A stretch of DNA of 64,000 nucleotides, from positions 620,001 through 684,000 of the forward strand of contig NZ_JAFIBM010000001.1 of assembly GCF_017833035.1 (NCBI RefSeq), written 5' to 3'. Below, one piece after another: positions 16,090-25,191 of the stretch (the first letter of the stretch is position 1; every line of letters starts with the position of its first letter). The notes beneath the pieces were generated by a model. That model was not told where the DNA came from. It did no database searches and was given only the letters and a program-made list of their open reading frames with translations. Made by a program: the position numbers and the translations under genes. This stretch comes from Frigoribacterium sp. PvP032 (GTDB lineage: Bacteria; Actinomycetota; Actinomycetes; Actinomycetales; Microbacteriaceae).

Positions 16090-17133
16090 TTACGGGACGA
16101 TGACCGCGCGGCCGCGGACCGTGCCGGCGGCGAGGGCCTCGTACGCCGCCGGGCCGTCGGCCAGCGAGTAGCGCTGCGTCTCGACTGAGACACGACCCGA
16201 CCTGGCGAGGTCGAGCACCTCGATCAGCTCGGAGCGGCTGCCCCAGTACGGCACCCGCACGGCGGCGTCGTACGCGATGGAGCCGAAGCCGACCTGTGCG
16301 GTGCCGCCGCCGATCCCGACGATGGTGACGTCCGCCTCTGAGGCGGCCACCGACGTGGCGAGGGCCACCGTGGGAGGCGCCCCCACGAAGTCGAAGACCG
16401 CGTTCGCGCCCAGCCCGCCCGTGAGCTCGCGGATGCCGTCGGCCGCCTTCTCGTCGCTGATCAGCACGTGGTCGGCACCGACGTGGGTGGCCAGCTCGAG
16501 CTTCTCGTCGCTCACGTCGAGGGCGATGATCTGCGCGCCCGAGAGCGCCTTGAGGATCTGGATGCCGACGTGGCCGAGGCCGCCAGTGCCGATGACGACC
16601 GCGAAGGTGCCGGCGCCGAGCTTCGGCAGCGACGTCTTGATCGCGTGGTACGGCGTGAGGCCGGCATCGGTGAGCGACACGTTCTGGACGGGGTCGAGGT
16701 CGCCGAGCGGCACCAGGTGGCGCGGGTCGTCGACGATCATGTACTCGGCCATCGAGCCGGGCGCGCCGAGGCCGGGAGGCTTGATGCCCTCGGCGGTCGC
16801 GTTGACGCAGTAGTTCTCCTTGCCCTGCGAGCAGGGACGGCAGCGGCCGCAGCCCCACGGCCCGTAGACGGCGAGGGCGTCGCCGACCTGGAGGTGCTCG
16901 ACGCCCTCGCCGAGCTCCTCGACGACGCCGGCGCCCTCGTGGCCGAGCGTGAGGGGGAGGGGGTAGCCGCCAGCCGTGTAGTCCTCCTCGCTGAGGCCCA
17001 TGACGAACTCGTCGCTGTGGCAGACGCCGGCCGCGGTGATCCTGAGCAGCACCTGGCCGGGGCCGGGCGACGGCTTCTCGATCTCGACGACCTCGGGGTG
17101 CTGACCGATCTTCGTGTACTGGAGTGCCTTCAT
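16090..17133 (-). CDS. NAD(P)-dependent zinc alcohol dehydrogenase
   Basis: This 347-residue medium-chain dehydrogenase has all the family hallmarks: the catalytic-zinc segment GVCHSDEF and GHEGAG, the four-cysteine structural-zinc loop GCGRCRPCSQGKENYC, and the Rossmann motif GTGGLGHVG. This class interconverts alcohols and aldehydes or ketones. It is the complete counterpart of the cut dehydrogenase at the left edge but belongs to a different branch (AdhP-like). It appears to be a single-gene unit, with a repeat-rich gap on its 3' side and a GC-hexamer repeat upstream. Confidence 0.93.
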   Translation of the reverse strand: MKALQYTKIGQHPEVVEIEKPSPGPGQVLLRITAAGVCHSDEFVMGLSEEDYTAGGYPLPLTLGHEGAGVVEELGEGVEHLQVGDALAVYGPWGCGRCRPCSQGKENYCVNATAEGIKPPGLGAPGSMAEYMIVDDPRHLVPLGDLDPVQNVSLTDAGLTPYHAIKTSLPKLGAGTFAVVIGTGGLGHVGIQILKALSGAQIIALDVSDEKLELATHVGADHVLISDEKAADGIRELTGGLGANAVFDFVGAPPTVALATSVAASEADVTIVGIGGGTAQVGFGSIAYDAAVRVPYWGSRSELIEVLDLARSGRVSVETQRYSLADGPAAYEALAAGTVRGRAVIVP

Positions 17134-17183
17134 GGCCAGAGGCTACGCCGGGCGCACGGCCCGTGCCCGACACCTGTCGGCTT

Positions 17184-17226
17184 GCGGGTGCGGGTGCGGG
17201 TGCGGGTGCGGGTGCCGGTCCCGGTG
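17184..17226. repeat. GGGTGC hexanucleotide tandem repeat
   Basis: The hexamer GGGTGC is repeated four to five times and decays into GGTGCCGGTCCC. It lies upstream of the alcohol dehydrogenase and downstream of the DUF6508-like gene. Confidence 0.7.
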
Positions 17227-17265
17227 CCGAGGCTGGTCAGAGGGGGCCTGGTCAGGCGGGGCCGG

Positions 17266-17727
17266 TCAGGTGGGGCCCGGTCCGCTCCTGCCCGAACAGC
17301 CCTCGATCACGGCCTCGAGGGCCCGGTGGAGCACGCCGTCGTCGGCTGCCTCCAGCAGCACCCCCTCTGAGAACCGATTCGCCCTGACGGCCGTCACGAG
17401 CGTCTTCACGCCGTCGACGGGCGTCATCTCCGGCCAGGTGGTCGGGTCCTGCAGGTAGCGACGGCCCTTCTCCCAGGTCGTCCAGGCGAACGGGACGAGG
17501 AGGCCCGCCTCCGCAAGCGCATCGACGGCACGGCTCAGCTCCGGCCCGAGGCTCGTGTACGGCATCTGGATCGCGCCGGACGCCATGCGCTGTCCGCCCT
17601 TCCACTCGCCGAAGGAGGCGCCCCGCGGCGCGAGCTCGTCACGGGTCCGCTCGAGGTCCCGCCGCTGCTCGGCCGTGACGGCGGCCAAGGCCTCGAGGAT
17701 CTGAGCGTCCGTCTCGCGTTCGTCCAT
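17266..17727 (-). CDS. DUF6508-like protein
   Basis: The 153-residue protein ends in the pattern of DUF6508 proteins: a Trp-rich segment (VPFAWTTWEKGRRYL), then KTLVTAVRANRFSEGVLLEA and a short terminal helix. The N-terminal third is helical and charged (TAEQRRDLERTRDELAPRG) and seems to be an added module. The family has no known function. It appears as a single gene between the alcohol dehydrogenase and a MaoC gene. The domain assignment rests on recognition of the C-terminal pattern only. Confidence 0.7.
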   Translation of the reverse strand: MDERETDAQILEALAAVTAEQRRDLERTRDELAPRGASFGEWKGGQRMASGAIQMPYTSLGPELSRAVDALAEAGLLVPFAWTTWEKGRRYLQDPTTWPEMTPVDGVKTLVTAVRANRFSEGVLLEAADDGVLHRALEAVIEGCSGRSGPGPT

Positions 17728-17775
17728 CCGTCGAGTCTCGCGCGTTCGGGGCCCGTCCGGCCAGAGGCTGGCGGC

Positions 17776-18258
17776 TCAGGCGCTGGCGGGCAGCTCGCGC
17801 AGGACGAGGTTCATCATCACCTGCGACATGACGACCTCGTCGCGCTGGTTGAGCATCTCGATGCGCGTGCGCACGAGGCCGCGGTCGGGCTTCGACGCGG
17901 AGACCCGTGACGAGAGGACGGTGAACCGCGCGCGGAGCAGGTCGCCCGGCCGCACCGGCAGCAGCCAGCGCAGCTCGTCGACCCCGGGCGAGGCGACGCT
18001 CGCGCGCTGGTTCAGGAACCCGCCCACCATCAGCCGCATCATGATCGCCGTCGTGTGCCAGCCGCTGGCGATGAGGCCGCCGAACGCGCCCCTCCTCGCC
18101 GCCTCGGGGTCGACGTGCATGTCGTGGGGATCGAACGAGGAGGCGAACGCCACGATCTCGGACTCGGTCACCTCGAGCGGCCCGTGCGTCTCCACCAGCC
18201 CGGGCACGTAGTCGTCGAGGGTGCGGTCGGCGAGCGGGGGCGAGGCGTGTGCGGTCAT
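17776..18258 (-). CDS. MaoC-family (R)-hotdog dehydratase
   Basis: This 160-residue single hotdog-fold protein has the hydratase-2 motif: catalytic Asp and His in FASSFDPHDMHVDPE, followed by GGLIASGWHTTAIMMRL. MaoC dehydratases hydrate trans-2-enoyl-CoA or related thioesters in fatty-acid or aromatic degradation. Start codons ATG 18258 and GTG 18261 are adjacent; the ATG was taken, with AGGA 9-12 bases upstream. It is divergent from the osmoprotectant operon and probably unrelated to it. Confidence 0.92.
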   Translation of the reverse strand: MTAHASPPLADRTLDDYVPGLVETHGPLEVTESEIVAFASSFDPHDMHVDPEAARRGAFGGLIASGWHTTAIMMRLMVGGFLNQRASVASPGVDELRWLLPVRPGDLLRARFTVLSSRVSASKPDRGLVRTRIEMLNQRDEVVMSQVMMNLVLRELPASA

Positions 18259-18458
18259 CACGGAGATCCTGCACCTCCACGACCGAGCAGGTTCACGGAA
18301 CTTCCCCCCGACGAGGCGGAACGCAAGTCCCGTTCATCACGATCAGGCCTCGATCGCGACGCATCGGTCGCGCATCGGGGACAATGATCGATGAATGGCT
18401 GTTCTACCGGTCATGTCGAACACCCGGCCACCACGGTTCCGACAGGCAAGGAGAACAG

Positions 18459-19517
18459 ATGATCACGTTCGAGGGCGTCAGCAAGGTCTATCCCGACGGC
18501 ACGGTCGCCGTCGAGCAGCTCGACATGACTCTGCCGACCGGCGAGCTCACCGTGCTGGTCGGCCCGTCCGGCTGCGGCAAGACCACCTCGCTCCGGATGA
18601 TCAACCGCATGGTCACCCCCTCGACCGGCCGCGTGCTGATCGACGGCGTCGACGTCGCCGGGCAGGACGAAGCCCTGCTGCGCCGCGGCATCGGCTACGT
18701 CATCCAGGCCGCCGGCCTGTTCCCGCACCGCACGATCGTCGAGAACATCATGACCGTGCCTGCCCTGGTCGGCACGAACAAGAAGGCGGCCCGCGCCACC
18801 GCGGTCGAGCTGATGGAGCGCGTCGGGCTGACCCCGGCGATGGCCGACCGCTACCCGGTGCAGCTGTCGGGCGGTCAGCAGCAGCGCGTCGGCGTCGCCC
18901 GCGCACTCGCCGCCGACCCGCCGGTGATGATCATGGACGAGCCCTTCAGCGCCGTCGACCCGATCGTCCGCGAGGGCCTGCAGGCCGAGTTCCTCCGCCT
19001 GCAGCGCGACCTCGGCAAGACCATCGCGATGGTCACCCACGACATCGACGAGGCGATCAAGCTCGGCGACAACGTCGCCGTGTTCCAGGAGGGCGGCCGC
19101 CTCGCCCAGTTCGCCACTCCGCGCGAGCTTCTGGCGAACCCGGCCGACGACTTCGTCGCGGGCTTCGTCGGTCGCGACCGCGGCTTCCGCAGCCTCTCGT
19201 TCGACTCGGCCGCCGGGCTCGACGTCGCGCCCCTGTCCGAGGTCACGACCGGCCCCGAGCAGCTCGTGCTCGACCAGGCCGGCCGGCCGCTCGGCTGGAC
19301 CGGCCCCGGTCTCGGGTCGACCGCCTCCCCGACGCCCCACGGAGGCGCGTTCCGGTCGACGGACTCGCTGCGCCTCGTGACCGACCTCGCGATCACGTCG
19401 CCGGTCGGAGTGGTCGTCCGCGTCGACGAGGACGGGGTGGCCGACGGCGTGATCCGCCACACCAGCCTCATGCAGCAGCTGGAAGCCCGCCGTCGACGGG
19501 AGGTCGACCCGGCGTGA
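18459..19517 (+). CDS. Osmoprotectant ABC transporter, ATP-binding subunit (OpuC/ProV-like)
   Basis: This 352-residue ATPase has Walker A GPSGCGKTT, the signature LSGGQQQR, Walker B VMIMDEPF and the H-loop VTHDIDEA. The choline/betaine branch is marked by SAVDPIVREGLQ and by a ~100-residue C-terminal extension where OpuCA-type proteins carry CBS domains; here only a reduced, single CBS-like remnant is visible. It powers uptake of glycine betaine, choline or carnitine. ATG 18459 follows an AAGGAG ribosome site. It begins a four-gene operon (ATPase, permease, permease, binding protein) with GTGA and ATGA overlaps between the first three genes. Confidence 0.93.
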   Translation: MITFEGVSKVYPDGTVAVEQLDMTLPTGELTVLVGPSGCGKTTSLRMINRMVTPSTGRVLIDGVDVAGQDEALLRRGIGYVIQAAGLFPHRTIVENIMTVPALVGTNKKAARATAVELMERVGLTPAMADRYPVQLSGGQQQRVGVARALAADPPVMIMDEPFSAVDPIVREGLQAEFLRLQRDLGKTIAMVTHDIDEAIKLGDNVAVFQEGGRLAQFATPRELLANPADDFVAGFVGRDRGFRSLSFDSAAGLDVAPLSEVTTGPEQLVLDQAGRPLGWTGPGLGSTASPTPHGGAFRSTDSLRLVTDLAITSPVGVVVRVDEDGVADGVIRHTSLMQQLEARRRREVDPA

Positions 19518-20167
19518 TCCAGTACCTGCAGAACAACGTCGCGGTGATCCAGGCCGCCCTGTCGCAGCACGTGTTCCTCGCGCTGGTGCCGGTGCTGATC
19601 GGCATCGTCGTGTCCCTGCCGATCGGCTACCTCGCCGTCCGCTTCGGGTTCCTCTACCACCCGCTGCTCAACCTCAGCGGCATCCTCTACGCGGTGCCGT
19701 CGATCGCGCTGATCGTGCTCGTGCCGACCATCGTCGGCATCCGCATCCTGTCGCCGCTCAACATCATCATCGCCCTCACCGTGTACACGGTCGCGCTGCT
19801 CGTGCGGGTCGTGGCCGACGGGCTCAAGTCGGTCGACCCGCTCGTGACCGAGGCCGCGTCCGCGATGGGCTACCGCCGCCTCCGGCGCCTCGTCTCGGTC
19901 GAGCTGCCGATCGCGCTGCCGGTGATGCTCGCGGGGCTCCGCGTCGCGACCGTCGCCAACGTCAGCCTCGTCAGCGTCGGCGCCCTGATCGGCGTCGGCG
20001 GCCTCGGCGCCCTCTTCACCCGCGGCCAGCAGCTCGACTACGCGCCGCCGATCGTCGTCGGCATCGTGCTCTCGGTGCTGCTCGCCGCCGTCTGCGACGG
20101 CGTCATCGTGCTGATCCAGCGTCGCGTGACGCCCTGGACGCGCGCGGCAGGGAGGATCGCCGCATGA
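19514..20167 (+). CDS. Osmoprotectant ABC transporter permease 1
   Basis: This 217-residue inner-membrane protein starts with GTG overlapping the ATPase stop (GTGA at 19514-19517). It has five to six membrane helices and the ABC permease coupling segment EAASAMGYRRLRRLVSVELPIALPVM, split here for length as EAASAMGYRRL and VELPIALPVM. It corresponds to OpuCB-type permeases. Its partner permease follows with another four-base overlap. Confidence 0.93.
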   Translation: MIQYLQNNVAVIQAALSQHVFLALVPVLIGIVVSLPIGYLAVRFGFLYHPLLNLSGILYAVPSIALIVLVPTIVGIRILSPLNIIIALTVYTVALLVRVVADGLKSVDPLVTEAASAMGYRRLRRLVSVELPIALPVMLAGLRVATVANVSLVSVGALIGVGGLGALFTRGQQLDYAPPIVVGIVLSVLLAAVCDGVIVLIQRRVTPWTRAAGRIAA

Positions 20168-20958
20168 GCGACGGACTGCTCGGCTACCTGCTCGACCCCG
20201 CCAACTGGCAGGGCGGGGGCGTGCGCGCCTCCATCCCCGCGCTGATCGGCACGCACCTCTGGTACACGGTGCAGGCGCTCGTCGTCGCGGCCGTGATCGC
20301 GCTGCCGCTCGGGCTCTACATCGGCCACACCGGCAAGGGCTCGTTCATCGCGATCAACGCCGCGAACGCGGGCCGGTCGCTGCCGACGCTCGGCCTGATC
20401 ATCCTGCTCGTCGTGATCATGGGCCTCGGCTTCGGCCCCGTGCTGATCGCCCTCGTCGTGCTGGCCATCCCGCCGATCCTCACCACGACGTACGCGGGCA
20501 TCCGCGCCGTCGACCCCGCCGCGATCGACGCCGCGCGGGGCATGGGGATGCGGCCGCTGCAGGTGCTCTTCAAGGTCGAGGTGCCGATCGCGCTGCCGCT
20601 GATCTCGTCGGGCCTCCGCAACGCGCTGCTGCAGGTCGTCGCCACCTCGACGGTCGCCGCGTACGTCGGCATCGGCGGGCTCGGCCGGCTGCTGATCGAC
20701 GGGTTGTCGCTCAACGACTACGGCCGCGTCGTCGCCGGTGCCGTCGTCGTCGCCGCGCTGGCGATCGTGCTCGACCTGCTCGCCGCGGGCACGCAGCGGC
20801 TCGTCGTGTCGCCCGGGCTGACCGGGCGCATCCCGCGTCGGCTGCGGCGCGCCGCACCTGCCGCATCCGCTCCGGCTCTGGCCCCTGCCGACGGGGTCGC
20901 GGCCACGACCTCGACGCCCGAGCCCGTCTCCTCGGGGCGCGACGGCGCGTCCTCCTGA
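20164..20958 (+). CDS. Osmoprotectant ABC transporter permease 2
   Basis: The 264-residue second permease starts at ATG 20164 in an ATGA overlap. It has six predicted helices with the coupling loop DAARGMGMRPLQVLFKVEVP and ALPLISSGLRNALLQVVATS. A ~45-residue hydrophilic Ala/Pro-rich C-terminal tail extends beyond the usual OpuCD length. It forms the membrane channel with the preceding permease. Confidence 0.93.
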   Translation: MSDGLLGYLLDPANWQGGGVRASIPALIGTHLWYTVQALVVAAVIALPLGLYIGHTGKGSFIAINAANAGRSLPTLGLIILLVVIMGLGFGPVLIALVVLAIPPILTTTYAGIRAVDPAAIDAARGMGMRPLQVLFKVEVPIALPLISSGLRNALLQVVATSTVAAYVGIGGLGRLLIDGLSLNDYGRVVAGAVVVAALAIVLDLLAAGTQRLVVSPGLTGRIPRRLRRAAPAASAPALAPADGVAATTSTPEPVSSGRDGASS

Positions 20959-21083
20959 CCCGGCGCGCGCCTCCCGGCCCGCGCCTCCTCGACCCGACCA
21001 GCACCTCCTGGTCATCCCCTCACACCCAGACCCGCACCCGGACGACCGATCGTCCGGTGCACGAGAGCAAAGGCTCACATCCC

Positions 21084-22004
21084 ATGAAGAAGACCCTCCT
21101 CGGCGCCATCGGCGTCATCGGCGTCGGCGTCCTCGCGCTGTCCGCCTGCTCCGACCCCACCGCCAGCACCGGCGGCGGCTCGTCGTCCGACAGCGACACG
21201 ATCGCCATCGGCTCGGCGAACTTCCCTGAGAGCGAGCTGCTCGGCGAGATCTACGCCCAGGCACTCGAGGCCAAGGACGTGAAGGTCAGCCGCACCTTCA
21301 ACATCGGCGCCCGCGAGGTCTACCTCAAGGCGCTCGAGGACGGCTCGATCGACCTGCTGCCCGAGTACAACGGCGCGCTGCTCGCCGCGCTGTCGACCGA
21401 CGGCGTCGACGAGGGCGTCACCTCGCCCGACGACGTCTACGACGCGCTGCAGGACGTGCTGCCCGACGGCATCGTCTCGCTGCCGCAGTCCGAGGCCGAG
21501 GACAAGGACACGCTCACCGTCACCCGCGCGACGGCCGACCAGTACAGCCTCAGCACCATCGAGGACCTCGAGCCCGTCGCGGGCGAGCTGCGCCTCGCCG
21601 GCGGCCCCGAGTTCGCGGAGCGCCAGCAGGGCGTCGTCGGCCTCGAGTCGGTCTACGGCCTCACCTTCAAGGAGTTCGTGCCCCTCGACGCCGGCGGACC
21701 GCTGACGCTCGCCGCGCTCGAGAACGGCGACGTCGAGGTCGCGAACCTCTTCTCGACCGACTCCGCCATCACGACGAACGACCTCGTCACCCTCGAGGAC
21801 ACGAAGAACCTCTTCCTGTCGGAGAACATCGTGCCGATCATCCGCGAGGACAAGTCGAGCGACACCGTCGAGGAGGCGCTGAACGGCGTCTCGGAGGCGC
21901 TCACCACCGAGAACCTCACCGAGTACCTCGCCATGGTGCAGGTCGACAAGAAGGACTCGGCGAGCGTCGCCACCGCGTTCCTCACGGAGTACGACCTCCT
22001 GTAG
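21084..22004 (+). CDS. Osmoprotectant ABC transporter, substrate-binding lipoprotein
   Basis: The 306-residue protein begins with a lipoprotein signal peptide ending in the lipobox LSAC, followed by a Ser/Gly linker and an OpuAC/OpuCC-type binding domain (IAIGSANFPESELLGEIYAQ, LLPEYNGALLAAL). The mature protein would be anchored outside the membrane and deliver betaine, choline or carnitine to the permeases. It follows the second permease by 125 bases, a gap without a visible terminator, so it probably shares the operon. A GTG 27 bases upstream is a less likely start. Confidence 0.93.
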   Translation: MKKTLLGAIGVIGVGVLALSACSDPTASTGGGSSSDSDTIAIGSANFPESELLGEIYAQALEAKDVKVSRTFNIGAREVYLKALEDGSIDLLPEYNGALLAALSTDGVDEGVTSPDDVYDALQDVLPDGIVSLPQSEAEDKDTLTVTRATADQYSLSTIEDLEPVAGELRLAGGPEFAERQQGVVGLESVYGLTFKEFVPLDAGGPLTLAALENGDVEVANLFSTDSAITTNDLVTLEDTKNLFLSENIVPIIREDKSSDTVEEALNGVSEALTTENLTEYLAMVQVDKKDSASVATAFLTEYDLL

Positions 22005-22037
22005 GTCGCTCTGCCCCCTGGGTCGCTCACGCGAACC

Positions 22038-22081
22038 GACGAAGAAGGTCCTCCCCGGTCTCGGGGAGGACCTTCTTCGTC
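22038..22081 (+). terminator. Terminator of the osmoprotectant operon
   Basis: A perfect 19-bp stem (22038-22056 with 22063-22081) with a 6-base loop lies 33 bases after the stop codon. No T-run follows. Confidence 0.85.
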
Positions 22082-22111
22082 GTCTCGACCCCTGTCCGCC
22101 TCGCTCTCCTC

Positions 22112-22204
22112 ATTCAGGAAGATGCGGCCTGAGTTGCGCAACGGGGGGAGCCGCAGTCCTGAGTCGTGCACATTTCAGGAGGTGCGGCCCGCGTTCTCCT
22201 GAAT
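22112..22204. repeat. Family C 93-bp repeat, tandem copy 1
   Basis: Bounded by ATTCAGGA and TCCTGAAT, preceded by CTCTCCTC, and identical in length to the elements at 4801 and 22257. Confidence 0.85.
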
Positions 22205-22256
22205 GCGGAGGCAGTAGGCAGGAGCTGAGGCCCGGGCTGGGCGGGTTGCTCTCCTC

Positions 22257-22349
22257 ATTCAGGAACATGAGTCCTGAGTTGCGCAACGGAGGGAGCCGCA
22301 GTCCTGAGTCGTGCACAGTTCAGGAGGTGCGGGTCGCGTTCTCCTGAAT
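22257..22349. repeat. Family C 93-bp repeat, tandem copy 2
   Basis: Bounded by ATTCAGGA and TCCTGAAT and nearly identical to copy 1. The flanks GCTCTC/GAGAGC also pair, extending the outer stem. Confidence 0.85.
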
Positions 22350-22442
22350 GCAGAGAGCTGCTGAGCACGAGGAGGCGCGGGCCGGGCGAGGCGGGATGCC
22401 TCGGCCGGCAGGGTGCGGGGCCGGATCCGGCGGGAGACGCGG

Positions 22443-22477
22443 GAAGCCCCGTCCCGCAGGGTGCGGGACGGGGCTTC
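22443..22477 (-). terminator. Hairpin, probable terminator of the lipoprotein gene
   Basis: GAAGCCCCGTCCCGCA (22443-22458) pairs perfectly with 22462-22477 around a GGG loop, 75 bases beyond the stop of the minus-strand lipoprotein. Confidence 0.75.
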
Positions 22478-22551
22478 ACCGGGAACGTCGGCGGGTGCCG
22501 ACGGGGGACGCCAGCCGGGTGAGGTGCTCGAGGAGCCTTCCTCGATGAGTA

Positions 22552-23253
22552 CTACTCGGTGGCGACGGTGATCTTCGCGACGCCGACGAGCATCTCGTCC
22601 TGGACGGCGTCGGTGTTGAAGGTCTGGTTCAGCAGGGCTGCGGCGTCGGGGCTGATGTGGACGGTGGTGCCCTCGAGGACGGCGTTGGTGCCCTCCATCT
22701 GGAGGGGCTTCAGGGTGCCGCCGTAGAGGTTGAAGAGGTAGGCGTCTTCTGCTGCGACGGTGCCGTTGGCGGTGACGGTGCCGTAGAGCTTGCTCTCGCC
22801 CGGGTCGATGCGGAAGTCGGTGAGCTCGACGACGGTGCCGTCGGCAGCGGTCAGCGACAGGCCGGAGCCGTCGTGGTCGATCTCGCCCTGGACGTAGGGG
22901 CGGACGTCGCTGGCGGGGTCGTAGTAGTCGACGTTGCCGCCGGTGATGGGGAAGGAGAAGGTGCCGTCGGTGAAGCCGGCGGTGCCGACGACTCCGGGGG
23001 TGAGGCCGAGGGTGCCGAGGGCGTCGACGAAGGACGCGTCGACGGCGACCTGGGTGTCGACTCCCTTGCTGAGGTCGGGGAGCGAGGCCAGGGGCTCGGT
23101 GGACGCGGCCGACGAGGACGACGAGGGGGCGGCGGACGACGACGAGGTCGAGCCGGCGTCGCTGGAGGAGCAGGCGGCGAGGCTGAAGATGAGGGCGCCG
23201 GAGGCGACGATGCCGAAGGCGGACTTGGTGATGGTCTTGCGTGAGATGTTCAC
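22552..23253 (-). CDS. Secreted lipoprotein with a beta-rich domain, function unknown
   Basis: The 233-residue protein has a lipoprotein signal (IFSLAAC), then a ~30-residue serine-rich linker suggesting extension through the cell wall. A beta-rich domain follows with segments such as DGTFSFPITGGNVDYYD and GEIDHDGSGLSLTAADGTVV. The order 'F.FPITGG ... G.I.H.GSGL.L ... DP' resembles HtaA-like heme-binding domains, but I cannot place it in that family with confidence. The gene is isolated, with a promoter gap upstream and a strong hairpin downstream. Its GC content looks slightly lower than its neighbours. Confidence 0.75.
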   Translation of the reverse strand: MNISRKTITKSAFGIVASGALIFSLAACSSSDAGSTSSSSAAPSSSSSAASTEPLASLPDLSKGVDTQVAVDASFVDALGTLGLTPGVVGTAGFTDGTFSFPITGGNVDYYDPASDVRPYVQGEIDHDGSGLSLTAADGTVVELTDFRIDPGESKLYGTVTANGTVAAEDAYLFNLYGGTLKPLQMEGTNAVLEGTTVHISPDAAALLNQTFNTDAVQDEMLVGVAKITVATE

Positions 23254-23330
23254 GATGGTTCTCCTTGTCTGTGGTTCCCGGTGGGGAGTTGACAGGGGTT
23301 CGCCACCCTCGCGCAGAACGACTGGTCCCG

Positions 23331-25148
23331 TTATGAGTCCGTGACCTTCGGGTCGTGAGGCGGCTGCTCTGGACGGCCGCGCCTACTCGTCGTGGGCTCG
23401 TGTGGCACCCGCCCCCGCAGCCGGATCGCGATCTCGGACGCGTCGAGATCGGCCAGGGACTCGGCCAGCACGTCGGCGTCGAACGTGCCGGCGTCGCGAG
23501 CGTCGAGCAGCGCGGCCCGCTGTGCTGCGAGCACGGCGAGCGTGTGCCGGACGGCGGCGTCGATCCGGGCGCGCCTGGCGTCGTCGTCCAGGTCGGCGTC
23601 CGCGTCCTGGCCTGCGTCCTGGCCCGCGTCCTGCTCCGGTCGCTCCCCGATCCGTCGCGCCGCGTCGCGCACCGCCTCGCCGCCGGGCACCGTGGCAGCC
23701 GTGTCGCGGAGCAGCACCACGAGGCGGCGCCGTTCCGACTCCGTCTGCCGGTGTGCCGCCTCCTCGTCGACGGGTGCCGCGATGCGACGCAGCAGCGGCC
23801 CGATCGTGCCGCCCTGCACCAGCAGCGACAGCGCTGCCACCGCGTACGCGATCAACACGAGCACCGGACGCTGCGGGGTGTCGTCGGGCAGCGTCTGTGC
23901 CGCCGCGACCGTGACCGCGCCGCGCATGCCGGCCCAGACCACGGCGGTGCCGTCCCGCCAGCCGAGGGGCTGAGCGCGGAAGTACTCGATGTCGGCGAGC
24001 CCCTGCGTGACCCGGCGGGCGAACTGGTCGAGGGCCCGGGGCGACGGCGTCCGTCTGCCTCGGTTCATCTCCGCGAAGGACTCTTGCGTGCCCTCGCTGG
24101 TCGAGATCCGTTCGTGCATGTCGCGGACCCGTGGACGCATCGACTCGGCGTGCCGGGCCCGTGCCGCGAGCACGCGCAGCAGCGGCGCCACGTACGCGGC
24201 CCGGACGAGCACCGTCAGCACCAGCGCCCCCACGGCGATGAGGAGGGCAGGGGCGAGGCCCGCGTGGTCCTGCTCGACGGCGATCACGATCGACCGGATC
24301 TGCAGCCCCATCGTCAGGAACACCGCGCCCTCGAGCACGAGCTCGACGGTGCGCCAGTTCTGCCCGTCCGACAGGCGCGACTGCGGCGACAGCTCGCGCG
24401 GCCCCCGCACGCCGGTCACCAGCCCGGCGACCACCGCGGCGACCAGTCCGGACGCGCCCACCGCACCGGCCGGCACCGAGGCCAGGAACGGCACCGCGAA
24501 CGAGATGACCGTGTTGACGGTCGGGTCGGTCAGCCGTCGCCGCACCGCGAGGTTCACGGCGCCGACCACCAGCCCGATCACGACAGCCACGACGACCGAG
24601 TACGCGAAGCTGCCGACGGCGCCCCAGAACGAGAAGGAGGCGGCGGTCGCCACGATCGCCGTCCGCAGCAGCACCAGCGCGGTCGCGTCGTTGAGCAGGC
24701 TCTCGCCGTCGAGCATGGCGACCACCCGGCGCGACACCGACGTCTGCTTGACGATCGACGTCGCGACCGCGTCGGTGGGGCTGACGATCGCGCCGAGGGC
24801 GACGCCCCACGCGAAGCCGAGGTCGGGCAGCGCCAACGAGAAGAACAGGCCGAGCAGCAGCGAGCTGGCGACGACCAGCAGCACCGACAGGCCGCTGATC
24901 GCGCCGAACTCCCGCCGGAAGTTCATCGCCGGCATCGACACCGCCGACGAGTACAGCAGCGGCGGCAGCACCCCCGCGAGGATCAGCTCGGGATCGATCT
25001 CGACCGAGTCGAGCGCCGGGAGGAAGCTGGCGCCCACCCCGACGGCCACGAGGAGGAGCGGCGCGGCCACGCCGAGCCGCGGCCCGACGACCGTCGAGGC
25101 CGCGATCACCACGAGGCCGGCCACGAGCAGGAGGAGGGTCTCGGTCAC
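23331..25148 (-). CDS. Na+/H+ antiporter (CPA1/NhaP-NHE type)
   Basis: The 605-residue protein has 12-13 membrane helices in its first ~400 residues and a ~170-residue charged cytosolic tail. The ion-binding motifs of CPA1 antiporters are present: GAIVSPTDAVATS and DGESLLNDATALVLLR. It exchanges cytoplasmic Na+ for protons and supports pH and salt homeostasis. The start is taken as GTG 25148 (VTETLLLLVAG), which places the first helix at the N-terminus; no clear ribosome site is seen. The tail contains a short GQDA repeat. A strong palindrome lies just upstream. Confidence 0.92.
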   Translation of the reverse strand: MTETLLLLVAGLVVIAASTVVGPRLGVAAPLLLVAVGVGASFLPALDSVEIDPELILAGVLPPLLYSSAVSMPAMNFRREFGAISGLSVLLVVASSLLLGLFFSLALPDLGFAWGVALGAIVSPTDAVATSIVKQTSVSRRVVAMLDGESLLNDATALVLLRTAIVATAASFSFWGAVGSFAYSVVVAVVIGLVVGAVNLAVRRRLTDPTVNTVISFAVPFLASVPAGAVGASGLVAAVVAGLVTGVRGPRELSPQSRLSDGQNWRTVELVLEGAVFLTMGLQIRSIVIAVEQDHAGLAPALLIAVGALVLTVLVRAAYVAPLLRVLAARARHAESMRPRVRDMHERISTSEGTQESFAEMNRGRRTPSPRALDQFARRVTQGLADIEYFRAQPLGWRDGTAVVWAGMRGAVTVAAAQTLPDDTPQRPVLVLIAYAVAALSLLVQGGTIGPLLRRIAAPVDEEAAHRQTESERRRLVVLLRDTAATVPGGEAVRDAARRIGERPEQDAGQDAGQDADADLDDDARRARIDAAVRHTLAVLAAQRAALLDARDAGTFDADVLAESLADLDASEIAIRLRGRVPHEPTTSRRGRPEQPPHDPKVTDS

Positions 25149-25191
25149 GGCACCACTGTGGCACGGGCGCATCGTGCCGCACGAGCTCCGG

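Larger units (their letters stand above)
22005..22551. other. Gene-free convergent region packed with hairpins
   Basis: The 547 bp between convergent genes contain, in order, a strong terminator (22038-22081), two tandem copies of the 93-bp family C repeat (22112-22349) and a second strong hairpin (22443-22477). I find no coding sequence. Confidence 0.7.
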
